This document shows, one piece after another, positions 34,589 through 43,017 of a stretch of 64,000 bases of DNA (position 1 is the first letter of the stretch; each line of letters opens with the position of its first letter). This stretch comes from Pseudoscardovia suis (GTDB lineage: Bacteria; Actinomycetota; Actinomycetes; Actinomycetales; Bifidobacteriaceae), in the NCBI RefSeq assembly GCF_002797875.1, contig NZ_PGFC01000001.1, forward strand, positions 124,001 to 188,000, given 5' to 3'. The position numbers and the translations under genes were made by a program. A model generated the notes under the pieces. The model was not told the DNA's origin. It made no database searches and saw nothing but the letters and a program-made list of their open reading frames with translations.

Positions 34589-34855
34589 CTATGGGGATGG
34601 AGTGACCCACGGCCTCGGTTTGCATTGCCCTTGCCGTGGGTCGCGGTCGGGCAGGTCAGCGGACGGGCGCACGTCGTCGGGGTCGATTTTCACGAACGAT
34701 CCCTCGGCCTTCCGGCTCCCGCCCAGCAGCAGGTTGTCCGGTGAGGCGTCCGTCCCCGTCAGCCAGTTCCACGGGCGTTCCGGCCCGCTCCGCCCCACCC
34801 ACAGTCCGCCGCCCCCGTCGCGCCACAGCGCCACGGTCTCCAGCTCCTTCGACAT
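34589..34855 (-). CDS. Small hypothetical protein, possibly a remnant
   Basis: 88 residues on the minus strand: MSKELETVALWRDGGGGLWVGRSGPERPWNWLTG at the start, then LLLGGSRKAEGSFVKIDPDDV. The Trp/Gly-rich composition looks like a real protein fragment rather than a shadow frame, but I do not recognise a family. GAAAGG lies upstream at rather long spacing (about 14 nt). It is isolated in the island between the ECF module and the ATPase gene. The C-terminal third is Pro/Arg-rich and may be read-through. Confidence 0.35.
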   Translation of the reverse strand: MSKELETVALWRDGGGGLWVGRSGPERPWNWLTGTDASPDNLLLGGSRKAEGSFVKIDPDDVRPSADLPDRDPRQGQCKPRPWVTPSP

Positions 34856-35318
34856 ATGCTTGCCAACCTTTCGTCATTTTTCCTTGTTCATCTAAGGCAT
34901 GGCGCGGAAAGCGGCCGGACAGCCAAGGGCATGACAGGTTACGCGGTTGAGTTCCATATCCCGACGGAGCATTTCATGTCCTCACTGACCAAGGTGTCCT
35001 CCACGACGAGGGCGAGGCACAGGGCTTGGATACGCAGGTACGCACGCGGCGTCTGGCGGGCGGCCGTGGACGCGGGAGGAGCCCTGCGCCGGATTGGAAG
35101 CCATGGGCGGGACCGCGGCGGGCATGCCCGTCCTGGACCCCGCCGCGATCGCTGTCCCGTCCGCGTCGAGCGCGCCCGTCACACTGTGGTGACGGGCGAA
35201 CCCGCCCCGGCACGCCGACATTACAGTGCAATGTCAGTCGAAACGTTTAGAATATTTGCTAAATCTGTAAAAGGTTTACGGAATAGCGGAATTTTATGGT
35301 TCCCTGATAGGAAGCATC
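34856..35318. other. Possibly decayed coding region and promoter of the ATPase-TOPRIM pair
   Basis: About 463 bp without an intact gene. On the minus strand one frame reads HHSVTGALDADGTAIAAGS near 35200-35130 and another reads LRIQALCLALVVEDTLVSE near 35040-34985, as if a gene had been frameshifted. The family is unknown. There are two inverted repeats: 35173-35198 (10-bp arms CGCCCGTCAC/GTGACGGGCG) and 35217-35235 (GACATT-N7-AATGTC). The stretch 35240-35300 is markedly AT-rich (GTTTAGAATATTTGC) and is the best candidate for the promoter of the next gene. Confidence 0.4.
35217..35255 (+). promoter_or_regulatory. Operator-like inverted repeat and -10-like box before the ATPase gene
   Basis: GACATT-ACAGTGC-AATGTC at 35217-35235 is followed by TTTAGAATATTT near 35246-35257. 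An inverted repeat just upstream of a -10-like box, 65-100 bp before the start, would suit a repressor-controlled promoter. No regulator gene adjoins it. Confidence 0.3.
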
Positions 35319-36737
35319 ATGATACGGTTGACCAGAATAGAGCTCGACGGGGTCAAGAACATCCGCCACGGGGCGATCGACCTGTACAAGCCCGACAGAA
35401 ACGGCGACGGACGCACGGCCGACGAAGTCAGCAGCGTCACCGGCATCTACGGGCAGAACGGTTCGGGTAAAACCAGCGTCATCGAAGCCATACAGGTGCT
35501 CCGGCTGCTCATGGTCGGCGAGGGGCTGAAAGGCGAGCGGGCGGGCATCCTCGTGAACCGTGCCGGCGGCGCGGGCTCGTACGCCTCGCTGCACGCGGAA
35601 ATCCAGGTGGACGACACCCTGGCGGTGTACACCGTGGTCCTCGAAGCATGCGGCACAGGCCTGCACGTGGTGCGCGAGACGCTCGCGGTGAGACCGGACG
35701 GCGACCGGCGGCGGATTCTCGTGGACTACAGGATGGCGCGGGACGAGGAGACCGGCCTGCTGACTCCCACCGTATCGCCCACGGGCGCGTGGAACTCGCT
35801 CACCGCCCTCCAGCATGCCGACGACCTCCTGCGCCAGGAGGCCGCCCTGGCATACAGTCAGAACCGCAGCCTCCTGTTCTCCAAGGAGTTCTCCACGCAG
35901 TTCACACGCATCTCGGGCCGGCTGCACGCGCAGGACGCGCTGCCTGCCGCACGCCGGACGGCGCTGGACAGGACCCTCGACCCGCTGCTGGACGTCATCA
36001 GACGGCTCGCACGGTTCGCCGACAACGGCATCCGCGTCGTCACCACGCGGCAGGGCGCCAGTGTGTGCTTCGGATACACGCCGTTCATACATGGCGGACG
36101 GTTCGACATCCTCGACATCGGGCGCCCCTGCTTCGTGCCGGCCGCGATCCGCAGGGAGATCGAACAGATGGTGGAACAGGCGAACCTCGTGCTCCCGGTC
36201 GTCATTCCCGGCCTTAAGCTGGAATGCGAGATGAAGGAGGACGTCGACGAGGCCGGCGAGGCGGGCGCCCGCGTGTTCCTGTACTCGTCAAGGGGCGGGG
36301 TACGGATCCCGTTCTGGGCGGAATCCGAAGGCATCCGGCGAATCGTGGGCATCTTGTCCCTGCTGGTGCGCATGTTCAACGAGACGGACACGTGCATCGC
36401 CATCGACGAGATCGACTCCGGCATCTTCGAGGTGCTGCTCGGCGACATCCTCAGGGTCCTCGCCCAGCGGGGCCGCGGGCAACTGGTGTTCACTGCGCAC
36501 AACCTCAGGGTTCTCGAAGTGCTCGACCACAAATCGATTGTGTTCTCGACCGCCGACCCGGACAACCGGTTCGTTCAGTTCGCCAACGTGCGGGCGGGCA
36601 ACAACCTGCGGGACATGTACATCCGCTCGGTCAGCCTCGACGCGGAAAACACCAGGCTCGCGCAGAAGGTCAAGACCGCGCACGTTGCCGTGGCGCTGTC
36701 CCGCGCGGGACGGGTGGCGGGAGGCCGCGATGAGTAA
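35319..36737 (+). CDS. AAA/SMC-like ATPase of a putative two-gene defence module
   Basis: 472 residues. The N-terminus MIRLTRIELDGVKNIRHGAIDL and Walker A GQNGSGKTS (45-53) are those of AAA_15/AAA_21 ATPases related to OLD, AriA and AbiL. The C-terminal lobe has SEGIRRIVGILSLLVRMFN as the ABC-like signature helix, CIAIDEIDSG with D363-E364 as Walker B, and LVFTAHNLRVLEVLD as the switch histidine region. The central 200 residues form the helical insertion typical of such ATPases. There is no fused TOPRIM domain; that part appears in the next gene, overlapping by 8 bp (ATGAGTAA). ATG 35319 has AGGAAG 6 nt upstream. A role in sensing phage is inferred from family resemblance. Confidence 0.7.
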   Translation: MIRLTRIELDGVKNIRHGAIDLYKPDRNGDGRTADEVSSVTGIYGQNGSGKTSVIEAIQVLRLLMVGEGLKGERAGILVNRAGGAGSYASLHAEIQVDDTLAVYTVVLEACGTGLHVVRETLAVRPDGDRRRILVDYRMARDEETGLLTPTVSPTGAWNSLTALQHADDLLRQEAALAYSQNRSLLFSKEFSTQFTRISGRLHAQDALPAARRTALDRTLDPLLDVIRRLARFADNGIRVVTTRQGASVCFGYTPFIHGGRFDILDIGRPCFVPAAIRREIEQMVEQANLVLPVVIPGLKLECEMKEDVDEAGEAGARVFLYSSRGGVRIPFWAESEGIRRIVGILSLLVRMFNETDTCIAIDEIDSGIFEVLLGDILRVLAQRGRGQLVFTAHNLRVLEVLDHKSIVFSTADPDNRFVQFANVRAGNNLRDMYIRSVSLDAENTRLAQKVKTAHVAVALSRAGRVAGGRDE

Positions 36738-37461
36738 CCGTGTCTTCATCCTCCTGACCGAGGGAGAGAACGACCAGTGCATCGCCGACGCGTTCGACGA
36801 ATGCCTGTCCCCGCGCTTCCAAGGCGTCCCCGAGCACGGGGACATCACCGTCGAAAAAGTCCGCATCGGCGCCGACGTGCGGTACATGTCCGTGAAGGCC
36901 ATCCTGGGCAGGATCAGGACCCTCATCCGGGATGAAACCGCGAGGATGCATGAGTTCGCGGTGCGTGACATCATCGCCGTGGCCCAGCTCACCGACCTCG
37001 ACGGCGCGTACATCCCCGACAGCCACGTCACCGAAGGCGATGGCCTGGCATACCTGGCGGACCGCATCGAAACAGACCACCCGGAATCCATCGTCGAACG
37101 CAACAGGCACAAGAGAAACAACATGGAAGCACTGTGCAGACAGACATCGATCAAGCTCACGGGCGGACGGCAAGTCCCCTACCGACTGTTCTACAACTCA
37201 CGCAACCTCGAACACGCCATGCACGGCGAGACGGGGGACCTGAAACCCGAGGACAAACGGGACCTCTCGCTGCACCTGACCGAACAGGCGGACGACGATC
37301 CGGCATGGTTCAAGGACCTGGTCACCTCGGAGCCGGTGCTCCACGGGCTGCATGATTACGCCGCGTCATGGCAATGGGCGCAACAGGGAACCAACTCGCT
37401 GGCACGGGGGTCCAACATCGGGCTGCTGCCGCAGGAGTTCGGCCTGGAATGGGGTGTGTGA
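36730..37461 (+). CDS. TOPRIM-like effector partner of the ATPase
   Basis: 243 residues. The start VFILLTEGENDQCIADAFDE matches the first TOPRIM motif, with catalytic-type E11. IIAVAQLTDLDGAYIPD carries a DxD pair (D89 and D91) at the right distance. VPYRLFYNSRNLEHAMHGETGD later resembles the conserved SxNxE region of RloB/AbiLii-like and related proteins. TOPRIM proteins paired with AAA ATPases (AriB in PARIS, GajA-type, AbiLii) are nucleases that act on host or phage nucleic acid. The gene starts inside the ATPase stop, so production is coupled. No exact family is assigned, and nuclease activity is inferred. Confidence 0.6.
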   Translation: MSNRVFILLTEGENDQCIADAFDECLSPRFQGVPEHGDITVEKVRIGADVRYMSVKAILGRIRTLIRDETARMHEFAVRDIIAVAQLTDLDGAYIPDSHVTEGDGLAYLADRIETDHPESIVERNRHKRNNMEALCRQTSIKLTGGRQVPYRLFYNSRNLEHAMHGETGDLKPEDKRDLSLHLTEQADDDPAWFKDLVTSEPVLHGLHDYAASWQWAQQGTNSLARGSNIGLLPQEFGLEWGV

Positions 37462-37510
37462 CACCAGAATATCTTCGGGTGTCTCAGTTGATAATACCGG
37501 TACTGTGTGA

Positions 37511-37927
37511 ATGATCGATTCGTGGGGGAGAGCATCGCTTCTTCCCTCATTCTGGACGCGAGCTTTCTCGCAACAACTCTCAGCGAAGGCAAACTGGATG
37601 CCGGCTTTTGGGACGCTATTATTGTACTTGGTTGTGCTGAAATATGGATGGGATGGTGCTCCCGCAATCCTGAGTGCCGTTGGCCGATGGCCATCTATTT
37701 TTTCTTACATGGTCTTGTACCTGCTCTTGTTGATTTGTTGCGATACAGATAAAGATGCTGGAATGGTGCGGGGATTCTGGAAGATAGGTATTGTGATGTC
37801 CTTCTTCACTTTGGCACTCATGGTGTATATCTCGCAGAGGGAAGCCGGCAAGAAGGATAACAAGGCAGTGCCGCAAGGATGTATGGAGCGTGTAAAAAGG
37901 CGTCTACTTGGAGGGGAAGAGCCGTAA
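37511..37927 (+). CDS. Small membrane protein downstream of the ATPase-TOPRIM pair
   Basis: 138 residues, unrecognised. There are about three hydrophobic segments (FGTLLLYLVVLKYGW, IFSYMVLYLLLLICC and IGIVMSFFTLALMVYI), separated by short charged loops, and a basic tail MERVKRRLLGG. The base composition is lower in GC than most of the window, consistent with transfer. It begins 49 bp after the TOPRIM stop on the same strand, so cotranscription is possible. The start ATG 37511 lacks a clear ribosome site. The downstream frame (37930-38188) may have been part of the same gene before frameshifts. Confidence 0.4.
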   Translation: MIDSWGRASLLPSFWTRAFSQQLSAKANWMPAFGTLLLYLVVLKYGWDGAPAILSAVGRWPSIFSYMVLYLLLLICCDTDKDAGMVRGFWKIGIVMSFFTLALMVYISQREAGKKDNKAVPQGCMERVKRRLLGGEEP

Positions 37928-37966
37928 AGCCAAGGAGGTCGGTGTCAAGTTCCTCATCTACCCCTT

Positions 37967-38188
37967 GTGGTACTGCCGTTCCTGGGAATCCTGATGGCCT
38001 TGCCAGATGTGCAAGAAACAATATCACGCGCGGCCGCGAATACTTTCATCGCGTTCAATGTCATTACCTACGCGTCGGATCTCTGGAAGAGCTTCACCGA
38101 ATACATCCAGCAACAAGCCCCGGAATCTGCGGGCGGCGAGCCACCAATCGCCGCCATTCATTGCCATTGTTGGTCTCCCGTCATGTGA
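37967..38188 (+). CDS. Short hydrophobic ORF, possibly a frameshifted gene remnant
   Basis: 73 codons: VLPFLGILMALPDVQETISRAAANTFIAFNVITYASDLWKSFTEYIQQQ looks protein-like, with one or two membrane segments. A second frame just upstream reads SRKAKEVGVKFLIYPLW up to the same point, and AAGGAGGT lies at 37932-37939. The two frames together would make a sensible N-terminus, so a single-base frameshift near 37965 is suspected. GTG 37967 as a start is weak. Confidence 0.3.
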   Translation: MVLPFLGILMALPDVQETISRAAANTFIAFNVITYASDLWKSFTEYIQQQAPESAGGEPPIAAIHCHCWSPVM

Positions 38189-38325
38189 AATGCGTAGCCA
38201 AATGCGTAGCCACAACGGCCCCCCAGAGGCATCCACAGTTACCTGTGCGAAATGAAGACCGTTGGAATTAAGCCGTTTCTAAGATTCCGAATAGTTAGCC
38301 GATAATGCGAATTACATAACAAAGA
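38189..38325. other. Right edge of the accessory island
   Basis: Non-coding. The 13-bp direct repeat AAATGCGTAGCCA occurs twice at 38188-38213, overlapping the end of the preceding ORF. The AT-rich stretch 38250-38325 could include the end of an integrated segment. No integrase or tRNA-type attachment site was seen. Confidence 0.35.
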
Positions 38326-38402
38326 GGGCCGGCCCCGCGCACTGCACCGAGATGCGCTCCATCGGGAGCGCACCGTATCGGGAATGCGCAGGGCCGGCCT
38401 GT
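38326..38402. terminator. Long imperfect hairpin between the island and the ABC permease
   Basis: GGGCCGGCCCCGCGCA on the left matches TGCGCAGGGCCGGCC on the right. Pairing continues inward (GCGCTCC with GGAGCGC) around the loop ATCG. On the minus strand it is followed by CTCTTTGTTAT, so it probably terminates the permease transcript. Confidence 0.6.
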
Positions 38403-38462
38403 GGCGGCTGCCTGTGTCGGCTGTCTGCCAGCTGCCGCCCGCGAGGGCGGCGGTGCTGTTTG

Positions 38463-41381
38463 TCAGTCGGCTTCGGTCAGTGCCTCGACGGGCGGCACCT
38501 TGATGGCGCGACGTGCCGGGGCGATGCTTGCCAGCAGGGCGGCGACGAGCGAGAGCAGCAGCACGCCCAGGTAAACGGACCAGTTCGGGGCGGCGACCAC
38601 ATCGGTTCCCACAAACAGGGTGATGGATCCCAGCCAGCCGTAGAACGCGCCAACGATGATGCCCACGATGCCTGCGCCGATGGAAATCAGCACAGCCTCC
38701 CATGCGAGCGAGGCGCGCAGCTGGCCGGCGGTCATGCCGATGGCGCGAAGCGTGGCGGATTCGCGTTGGCGTTCGATGACGGACAGCGACAGCGTGTTCG
38801 CCACGCCGACGAGCGCGATGAGCAGCGCGGCGCTCAGCAGCGCGAAGAGCGTGAACATCGCGATGTTGATCACCCTGTTGAACAGCGTGCGCATGATGAA
38901 CGAGCCGTCCAGCTGGGCTTGGGGAAGGGCGTCCGCTGCCTTCGTCAAGTTGTCGACGAGATCGCTGGCCGGCTGGTCCGTGTCAAGGTCCAGCCAGATT
39001 TCCGATGCCTTGGAGTCAAGCCCCAGGCTCTTGGCGGTGGACTGAGACATGACCATGGGCACGCCCGCGGATGACGTGATGGCAAAGTCGGTCAGTTGCA
39101 CGGTGAGCGTCTTGTCTGCGGAGGGCAGGGAAGCGTAATCGTCGAGGGCAAGCCCATCCGCGGCGTTCATGCTGTTGTCGTGCGTTTCGGAGCTGGCGGA
39201 ATCGGAGTCCGTGGAATCGGAGCTTTCGGTTTCGGAGCCATCCTGTGACGGCGATTCCTCCGATTCCTCAGGTTCCTGCGCAGCGCTCGACGATCCCCAC
39301 GCGGCGGTCCCCTCGTAGACACCCAGGTAGAAGTTCTCCGCCGGTGCCGCCTTGAACGTCAGGTCGATCTGCTGACCGTCCGTCAATGAGGCAGTGGAGG
39401 ACGACAGATAGTTCGTATAGGTGTTCGACACATAGATCGTGCCGTCCTTGAGCGTCTTCGTGCCGAACACGTCCGCCACTTCGACGCCGATCGCGGAGTC
39501 AGGCACGACGTACGCGGTGCCGTAGAACTGTGCGAGTCCATCGGAATTCTTCAAGCCTTGCACGGCATACATCGGTATGCGCGTCGCGTTCTTCACGCCG
39601 TCGACCGCCTTGAGCGTGGAGAGTGCGGAATCCGATTGGTCGGTGGTCGTAACGGAGGCATCCACCGTGTAATGGGAATCGAGCATCTTGTTGACGGTGG
39701 CGGTGGCGCAGGAGGCGCCGGTGGCGACGGTCGCGACCAGCGTGACGCCGATGAGCAGCGCTGTGCTGGTCGCGGCCACACGGCGCGGATTCTTGCGGAT
39801 GTTTGCAGCGGCGACCGTGCCGGAGGCGCCGCCGATGAGCGACACGAGCTTGCCTAGGCCGGCGAGCACCCATGGCACCCACACCTGCGACGACAACGCC
39901 AGGCCGATGAACGAGAGCATGGCGCCAAGGATGGCGCAGATCAGCGGCGTCACCTGTGCGCTCGATGATGCGGCGGCAAGGTCGGACGGCGACTGAGCGT
40001 AATGATTCGCCTGCGTGATGGCCTTCGCGGCCAGACCGATGCCTGCTGCCAGCAGCAGCACGGAGAACACTGCGCGCCCGGCCTTGACAGAGCGCTTCTC
40101 CGTCGCGTCGATGGGGCGCAATGCTTCCATCGGGCTCACCATCGTGGCGGCGCGTGCGGCGCCGGTGGATGCGAGCAGTGTGATGAGCGTGGCGAACACG
40201 ATGGGCACGAGGATGGAGCTTGCCGAGGGGATGAATTCCACTGGCGAGCCGGCGATCTTGACATTCGCAAGGTCAAGGATCCACACCACGAGGCAGGAGA
40301 GGGCGGTGCCGATGGCCGAGTACTCCAGGCCGAGCAGCGTGCCTTCGGTGAGCACCGAACGGTGGACCTGCGATTTGCTGGCGCCGATGGTGCGCAGCAG
40401 GGCGAGGGTGCGGCGACGCTGCGTGACGAGCACGCGGAACGTGTTGGCGATCACCAGTGCCGCCACGAACATCGCGAGCACGCCGAAGGCGAGGATGGCA
40501 GCGGTGATCGGGTTGATGCCGCCGCCGTTCATCTCACGCAGCCTTTCATCGGCGGCTTCGGAACGGCTCTGAACCTTGGCGCCGGTGAGCTTGGAGCTCA
40601 CGTCGTCGCGCACCTTCGAGGCATCGGCGCCCTTGGCGACCGAATAGTAGATGGTCGATGCCGGCAGGTCGCTGTGGGTGAATTGGTCTGCGGCAGGGTC
40701 GTCGCCGACGTTCTGCTGCTTGTACAGCGCCAGCATGTCGTCGGGGGTCACGACGAGTGAACCGCCGGAGAGCGAATACTGGTCGTCCGTGTCATGGGTG
40801 ATGCCGGTGACGGTGATCGTGATGGCGCTCGGATCGGAAGATTCGGAAGACTTGGAAGATTCGGTATTCGAATAATCGAAGTCGCTGTCTATCGTGAGCG
40901 TGTCGCCCGTGGACACGTCCAGTGATTTCGCGGCGTCTTCGTCAATCGCCGCTTCGCCGGCTTTGCCCGGCCATGCCCCTTGCGTGAGCTCGACGGGCAT
41001 GATCGAATGGTGTGCGCTTACCTCGAATACAGTCAGCGACCGTGTGTTGTTCGCGGAAACAACATGCACATACTGTTCGAGGGAATAACGGGTGTCGTCC
41101 ACGCCCTGCACTTGGGAGACCTGGTCCATGCCCGTGTTCTTGAGCGTGTGCTCGAGAGAACCGTCGTTGCCGACGTTCATGGCATCGTCAGGGTTGTTGA
41201 GCGAGACAGAGTACCCGGCGCCGCCGAAGCGGGCGGTGAAATTCTTCGTGGATGTTGAATCGAGCACGTTGCCCAGCAGCAGCGTTGCGCAGATGAAAAG
41301 AGAGCCGATGGCGATGGCGATGCCTGCCGGCACGAGCGTGCGGCGGCTTCGCTTCATCAAGCCTCGTGTTATTGGCCACAT
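38463..41381 (-). CDS. FtsX/MacB-type ABC transporter permease
   Basis: 972 residues. The architecture is that of two-repeat FtsX permeases: an N-terminal helix (LVPAGIAIAIGSLFICATLLLG), a large extracytoplasmic domain, three helices near residues 290-430, a fourth after a basic linker, a second extracytoplasmic domain, and three C-terminal helices ending in ALLASIAPARRAIKVPPVEALTEAD. Such permeases with LolD-type ATPases act in peptide-antibiotic resistance, lipoprotein traffic or cell-wall signalling. Ser/Glu/Asp-rich insertions (EESEESPSQDGSETESSDSTDS) sit in the second outer domain. ATG 41381 has AAGGAC upstream; the frame further upstream is not conserved. It follows the ATPase gene after 78 bp. 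Confidence 0.88.
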   Translation of the reverse strand: MWPITRGLMKRSRRTLVPAGIAIAIGSLFICATLLLGNVLDSTSTKNFTARFGGAGYSVSLNNPDDAMNVGNDGSLEHTLKNTGMDQVSQVQGVDDTRYSLEQYVHVVSANNTRSLTVFEVSAHHSIMPVELTQGAWPGKAGEAAIDEDAAKSLDVSTGDTLTIDSDFDYSNTESSKSSESSDPSAITITVTGITHDTDDQYSLSGGSLVVTPDDMLALYKQQNVGDDPAADQFTHSDLPASTIYYSVAKGADASKVRDDVSSKLTGAKVQSRSEAADERLREMNGGGINPITAAILAFGVLAMFVAALVIANTFRVLVTQRRRTLALLRTIGASKSQVHRSVLTEGTLLGLEYSAIGTALSCLVVWILDLANVKIAGSPVEFIPSASSILVPIVFATLITLLASTGAARAATMVSPMEALRPIDATEKRSVKAGRAVFSVLLLAAGIGLAAKAITQANHYAQSPSDLAAASSSAQVTPLICAILGAMLSFIGLALSSQVWVPWVLAGLGKLVSLIGGASGTVAAANIRKNPRRVAATSTALLIGVTLVATVATGASCATATVNKMLDSHYTVDASVTTTDQSDSALSTLKAVDGVKNATRIPMYAVQGLKNSDGLAQFYGTAYVVPDSAIGVEVADVFGTKTLKDGTIYVSNTYTNYLSSSTASLTDGQQIDLTFKAAPAENFYLGVYEGTAAWGSSSAAQEPEESEESPSQDGSETESSDSTDSDSASSETHDNSMNAADGLALDDYASLPSADKTLTVQLTDFAITSSAGVPMVMSQSTAKSLGLDSKASEIWLDLDTDQPASDLVDNLTKAADALPQAQLDGSFIMRTLFNRVINIAMFTLFALLSAALLIALVGVANTLSLSVIERQRESATLRAIGMTAGQLRASLAWEAVLISIGAGIVGIIVGAFYGWLGSITLFVGTDVVAAPNWSVYLGVLLLSLVAALLASIAPARRAIKVPPVEALTEAD

Positions 41382-41459
41382 GGTGGTGAAGTCCTTACGA
41401 ATTGAAAAAGAATCGACAATGAAGAATGGTGGGCGCAGCGCCCGGTGCAATGGGGATGG

Positions 41460-42341
41460 TCAGTCCGCGACCGCAGTATTCCCTAGGACGGCGGTGGCCT
41501 GCTGGCGCTGTCGCATGACGAGCTCCGTCATGCCTTCCTCCGTGGGGTTCGCCACGTCAGCCACGATGCGGCCGTCAGCGAACACCAGCGCGCGGTCGGC
41601 GTAGGATGCCGCCGCCGCGTCATGCGTGACCATGATCACCGTCTGTCCCATCTCCTTGACGAAACGACGCAGCATCCCCATCACTTCGGCGGAGCTGATG
41701 GTGTCGAGGGCGCCGGTCGGTTCATCGGCGAACACGACGCGCGGATGGGCGATGAAAGCGCGGGCGATGGCGACACGCTGCTGCTGGCCGCCCGACAGTT
41801 CGGACGGACGGTGCTGCAGGCGGTCGGCGATGCCCAGTTGCGTGGTCAGCGTCTGCAGCCACTGCGTGTCAGGCTTCTTGCCGGCGAGAGTGAGCGGCAT
41901 GAGGATGTTTTGCTCCGCGGTGAACATCGGCAGCAGGTTGAAGCTTTGGAACACGAACCCGATGTTGGTGCGGCGCAGCAGCGTGAGTTCCTTGTCGTTG
42001 AACTGCGTGATGTCCTGACCGCCGAACAGCACGTGGCCGCTCGTCACGGTGTCCAGGCCGGAGAGCGCGTGCATGAGGGTGGATTTGCCGGAGCCGGACG
42101 GGCCCATGATCGCGGTGAACTTGCCGCGTTCGAACGCCACGTTCACATGGCGCAGCGCGTGCACCGCATTGTCGCCCTCGCCATAATCCTTCACCAGATC
42201 GATGGCCTGCACGGCGATGTCCGGATAGGGCGCCGCGGTTGGCGCCGTTTGCGGCGCAGGCACTCCGATTCCCTGTGGTTGCATTCCTGGTGTTTGAATT
42301 CCCTGTGCCGGTGCGGTCGCCGGTGCGGTCGTATTCGTCAT
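41460..42341 (-). CDS. ABC transporter ATP-binding protein (MacB/LolD type)
   Basis: 293 residues. Walker A GPSGSGKST is at 80-88, Q-loop FVFQSFNLLP, signature LSGGQQQRVAIARAF, Walker B VVFADEPTGALD, and H-loop VMVTHDAAAA. The phrase HALSGLDTVTSGHVLFGGQDI and the L-L-P after the Q-loop are typical of ATPases that pair with FtsX permeases, such as the one just downstream. A Pro/Ala/Gln-rich N-terminal tail of about 40 residues is additional. ATG 42341 has GGGAGGAAG 5 nt upstream. It belongs to a minus-strand run: kinase, regulator, 2TM protein, ATPase, permease. Confidence 0.93.
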   Translation of the reverse strand: MTNTTAPATAPAQGIQTPGMQPQGIGVPAPQTAPTAAPYPDIAVQAIDLVKDYGEGDNAVHALRHVNVAFERGKFTAIMGPSGSGKSTLMHALSGLDTVTSGHVLFGGQDITQFNDKELTLLRRTNIGFVFQSFNLLPMFTAEQNILMPLTLAGKKPDTQWLQTLTTQLGIADRLQHRPSELSGGQQQRVAIARAFIAHPRVVFADEPTGALDTISSAEVMGMLRRFVKEMGQTVIMVTHDAAAASYADRALVFADGRIVADVANPTEEGMTELVMRQRQQATAVLGNTAVAD

Positions 42342-42461
42342 TTCTTCCTCCCTTGCAGCGCTGTAGGCGCGTCAGATGCGGTTCGCTGCATCGCGGTTCG
42401 ATACAGCCGTGCATCGTTTACTTGCATTATTGAATGTATGCGATGCGGGAGGGGAATCCCA

Positions 42462-42908
42462 TCATTCCTCGGTATGAATTGCGGTGGTGTCGGGGTATGA
42501 GGCGGGTGCCTGTTCGCGCTGCTGTTGCGCGACGACGCGGTCGTGCAGGCGGTCGGCGATGCGGTACCAATGCTGCACGGTGTTTTCAAGCACGAAGTAG
42601 TGATACATGTAGCAGGCGAGCAGTATGAGCAGTCCTATGAGCACGATGGCGGCGATGGCGGCGCCGGTGGCGGAGGGGAGGAACAGCACGAGGGCGAAAT
42701 CGAACATCACCGCCAGCACCGTGAGGAACGTGACGAGAAAATGCACCAGACGCTCATGCTGCAGTTCGCGGGTCTTCGCCATGTGCCAGCGCAGCAGCGC
42801 CTCCGGGTCGGGGTCATCCTCATGCTGCTTCATGTAGGCTTCGTGCTCCCACGCCCACTTCTTGATGTCTATTCCGTAACGGTCTTCATCGCGAATATAC
42901 AGTTTCAT
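42462..42908 (-). CDS. 2TM-domain membrane protein
   Basis: 148 residues. An acidic/charged N-terminus (MKLYIRDEDRYGIDIKKWAWEHEAYMKQHEDDPDPEALLRWHMAKTRELQHERLVHFLVTFLTVLAVMF) leads into two helices (FLVTFLTVLAVMFDFALVLFL and AIAAIVLIGLLILLACYMYHYF). A linker QHWYRIADRLHDRVV follows. Small 2TM proteins of this kind often accompany two-component and ABC genes in actinobacteria, without a proven role. ATG 42908 has GAAAGGG upstream. It lies between the response regulator and the ATPase gene, probably in one transcript. Confidence 0.75.
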   Translation of the reverse strand: MKLYIRDEDRYGIDIKKWAWEHEAYMKQHEDDPDPEALLRWHMAKTRELQHERLVHFLVTFLTVLAVMFDFALVLFLPSATGAAIAAIVLIGLLILLACYMYHYFVLENTVQHWYRIADRLHDRVVAQQQREQAPASYPDTTAIHTEE

Positions 42909-43017
42909 GGCTGTCCCTTTCTCCAAGCATTCCCATCCATCGTGCACGGCGTGGTGCGTCCCATCGCCACGCCCTGACGCGGCCGACTCTGCATGGCCGA
43001 ATCTGCGCGAGGCGGCT

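Noticed and set aside
34499..34744. A plus-strand ORF of about 80 codons at the island edge
   Set aside because: It starts within a stem-loop without a ribosome site, and its second half is antisense to a more protein-like minus-strand frame.
38463..41381. Two separate permease genes rather than one
   Set aside because: The frame is continuous, and the two halves together form the expected duplicated FtsX architecture.
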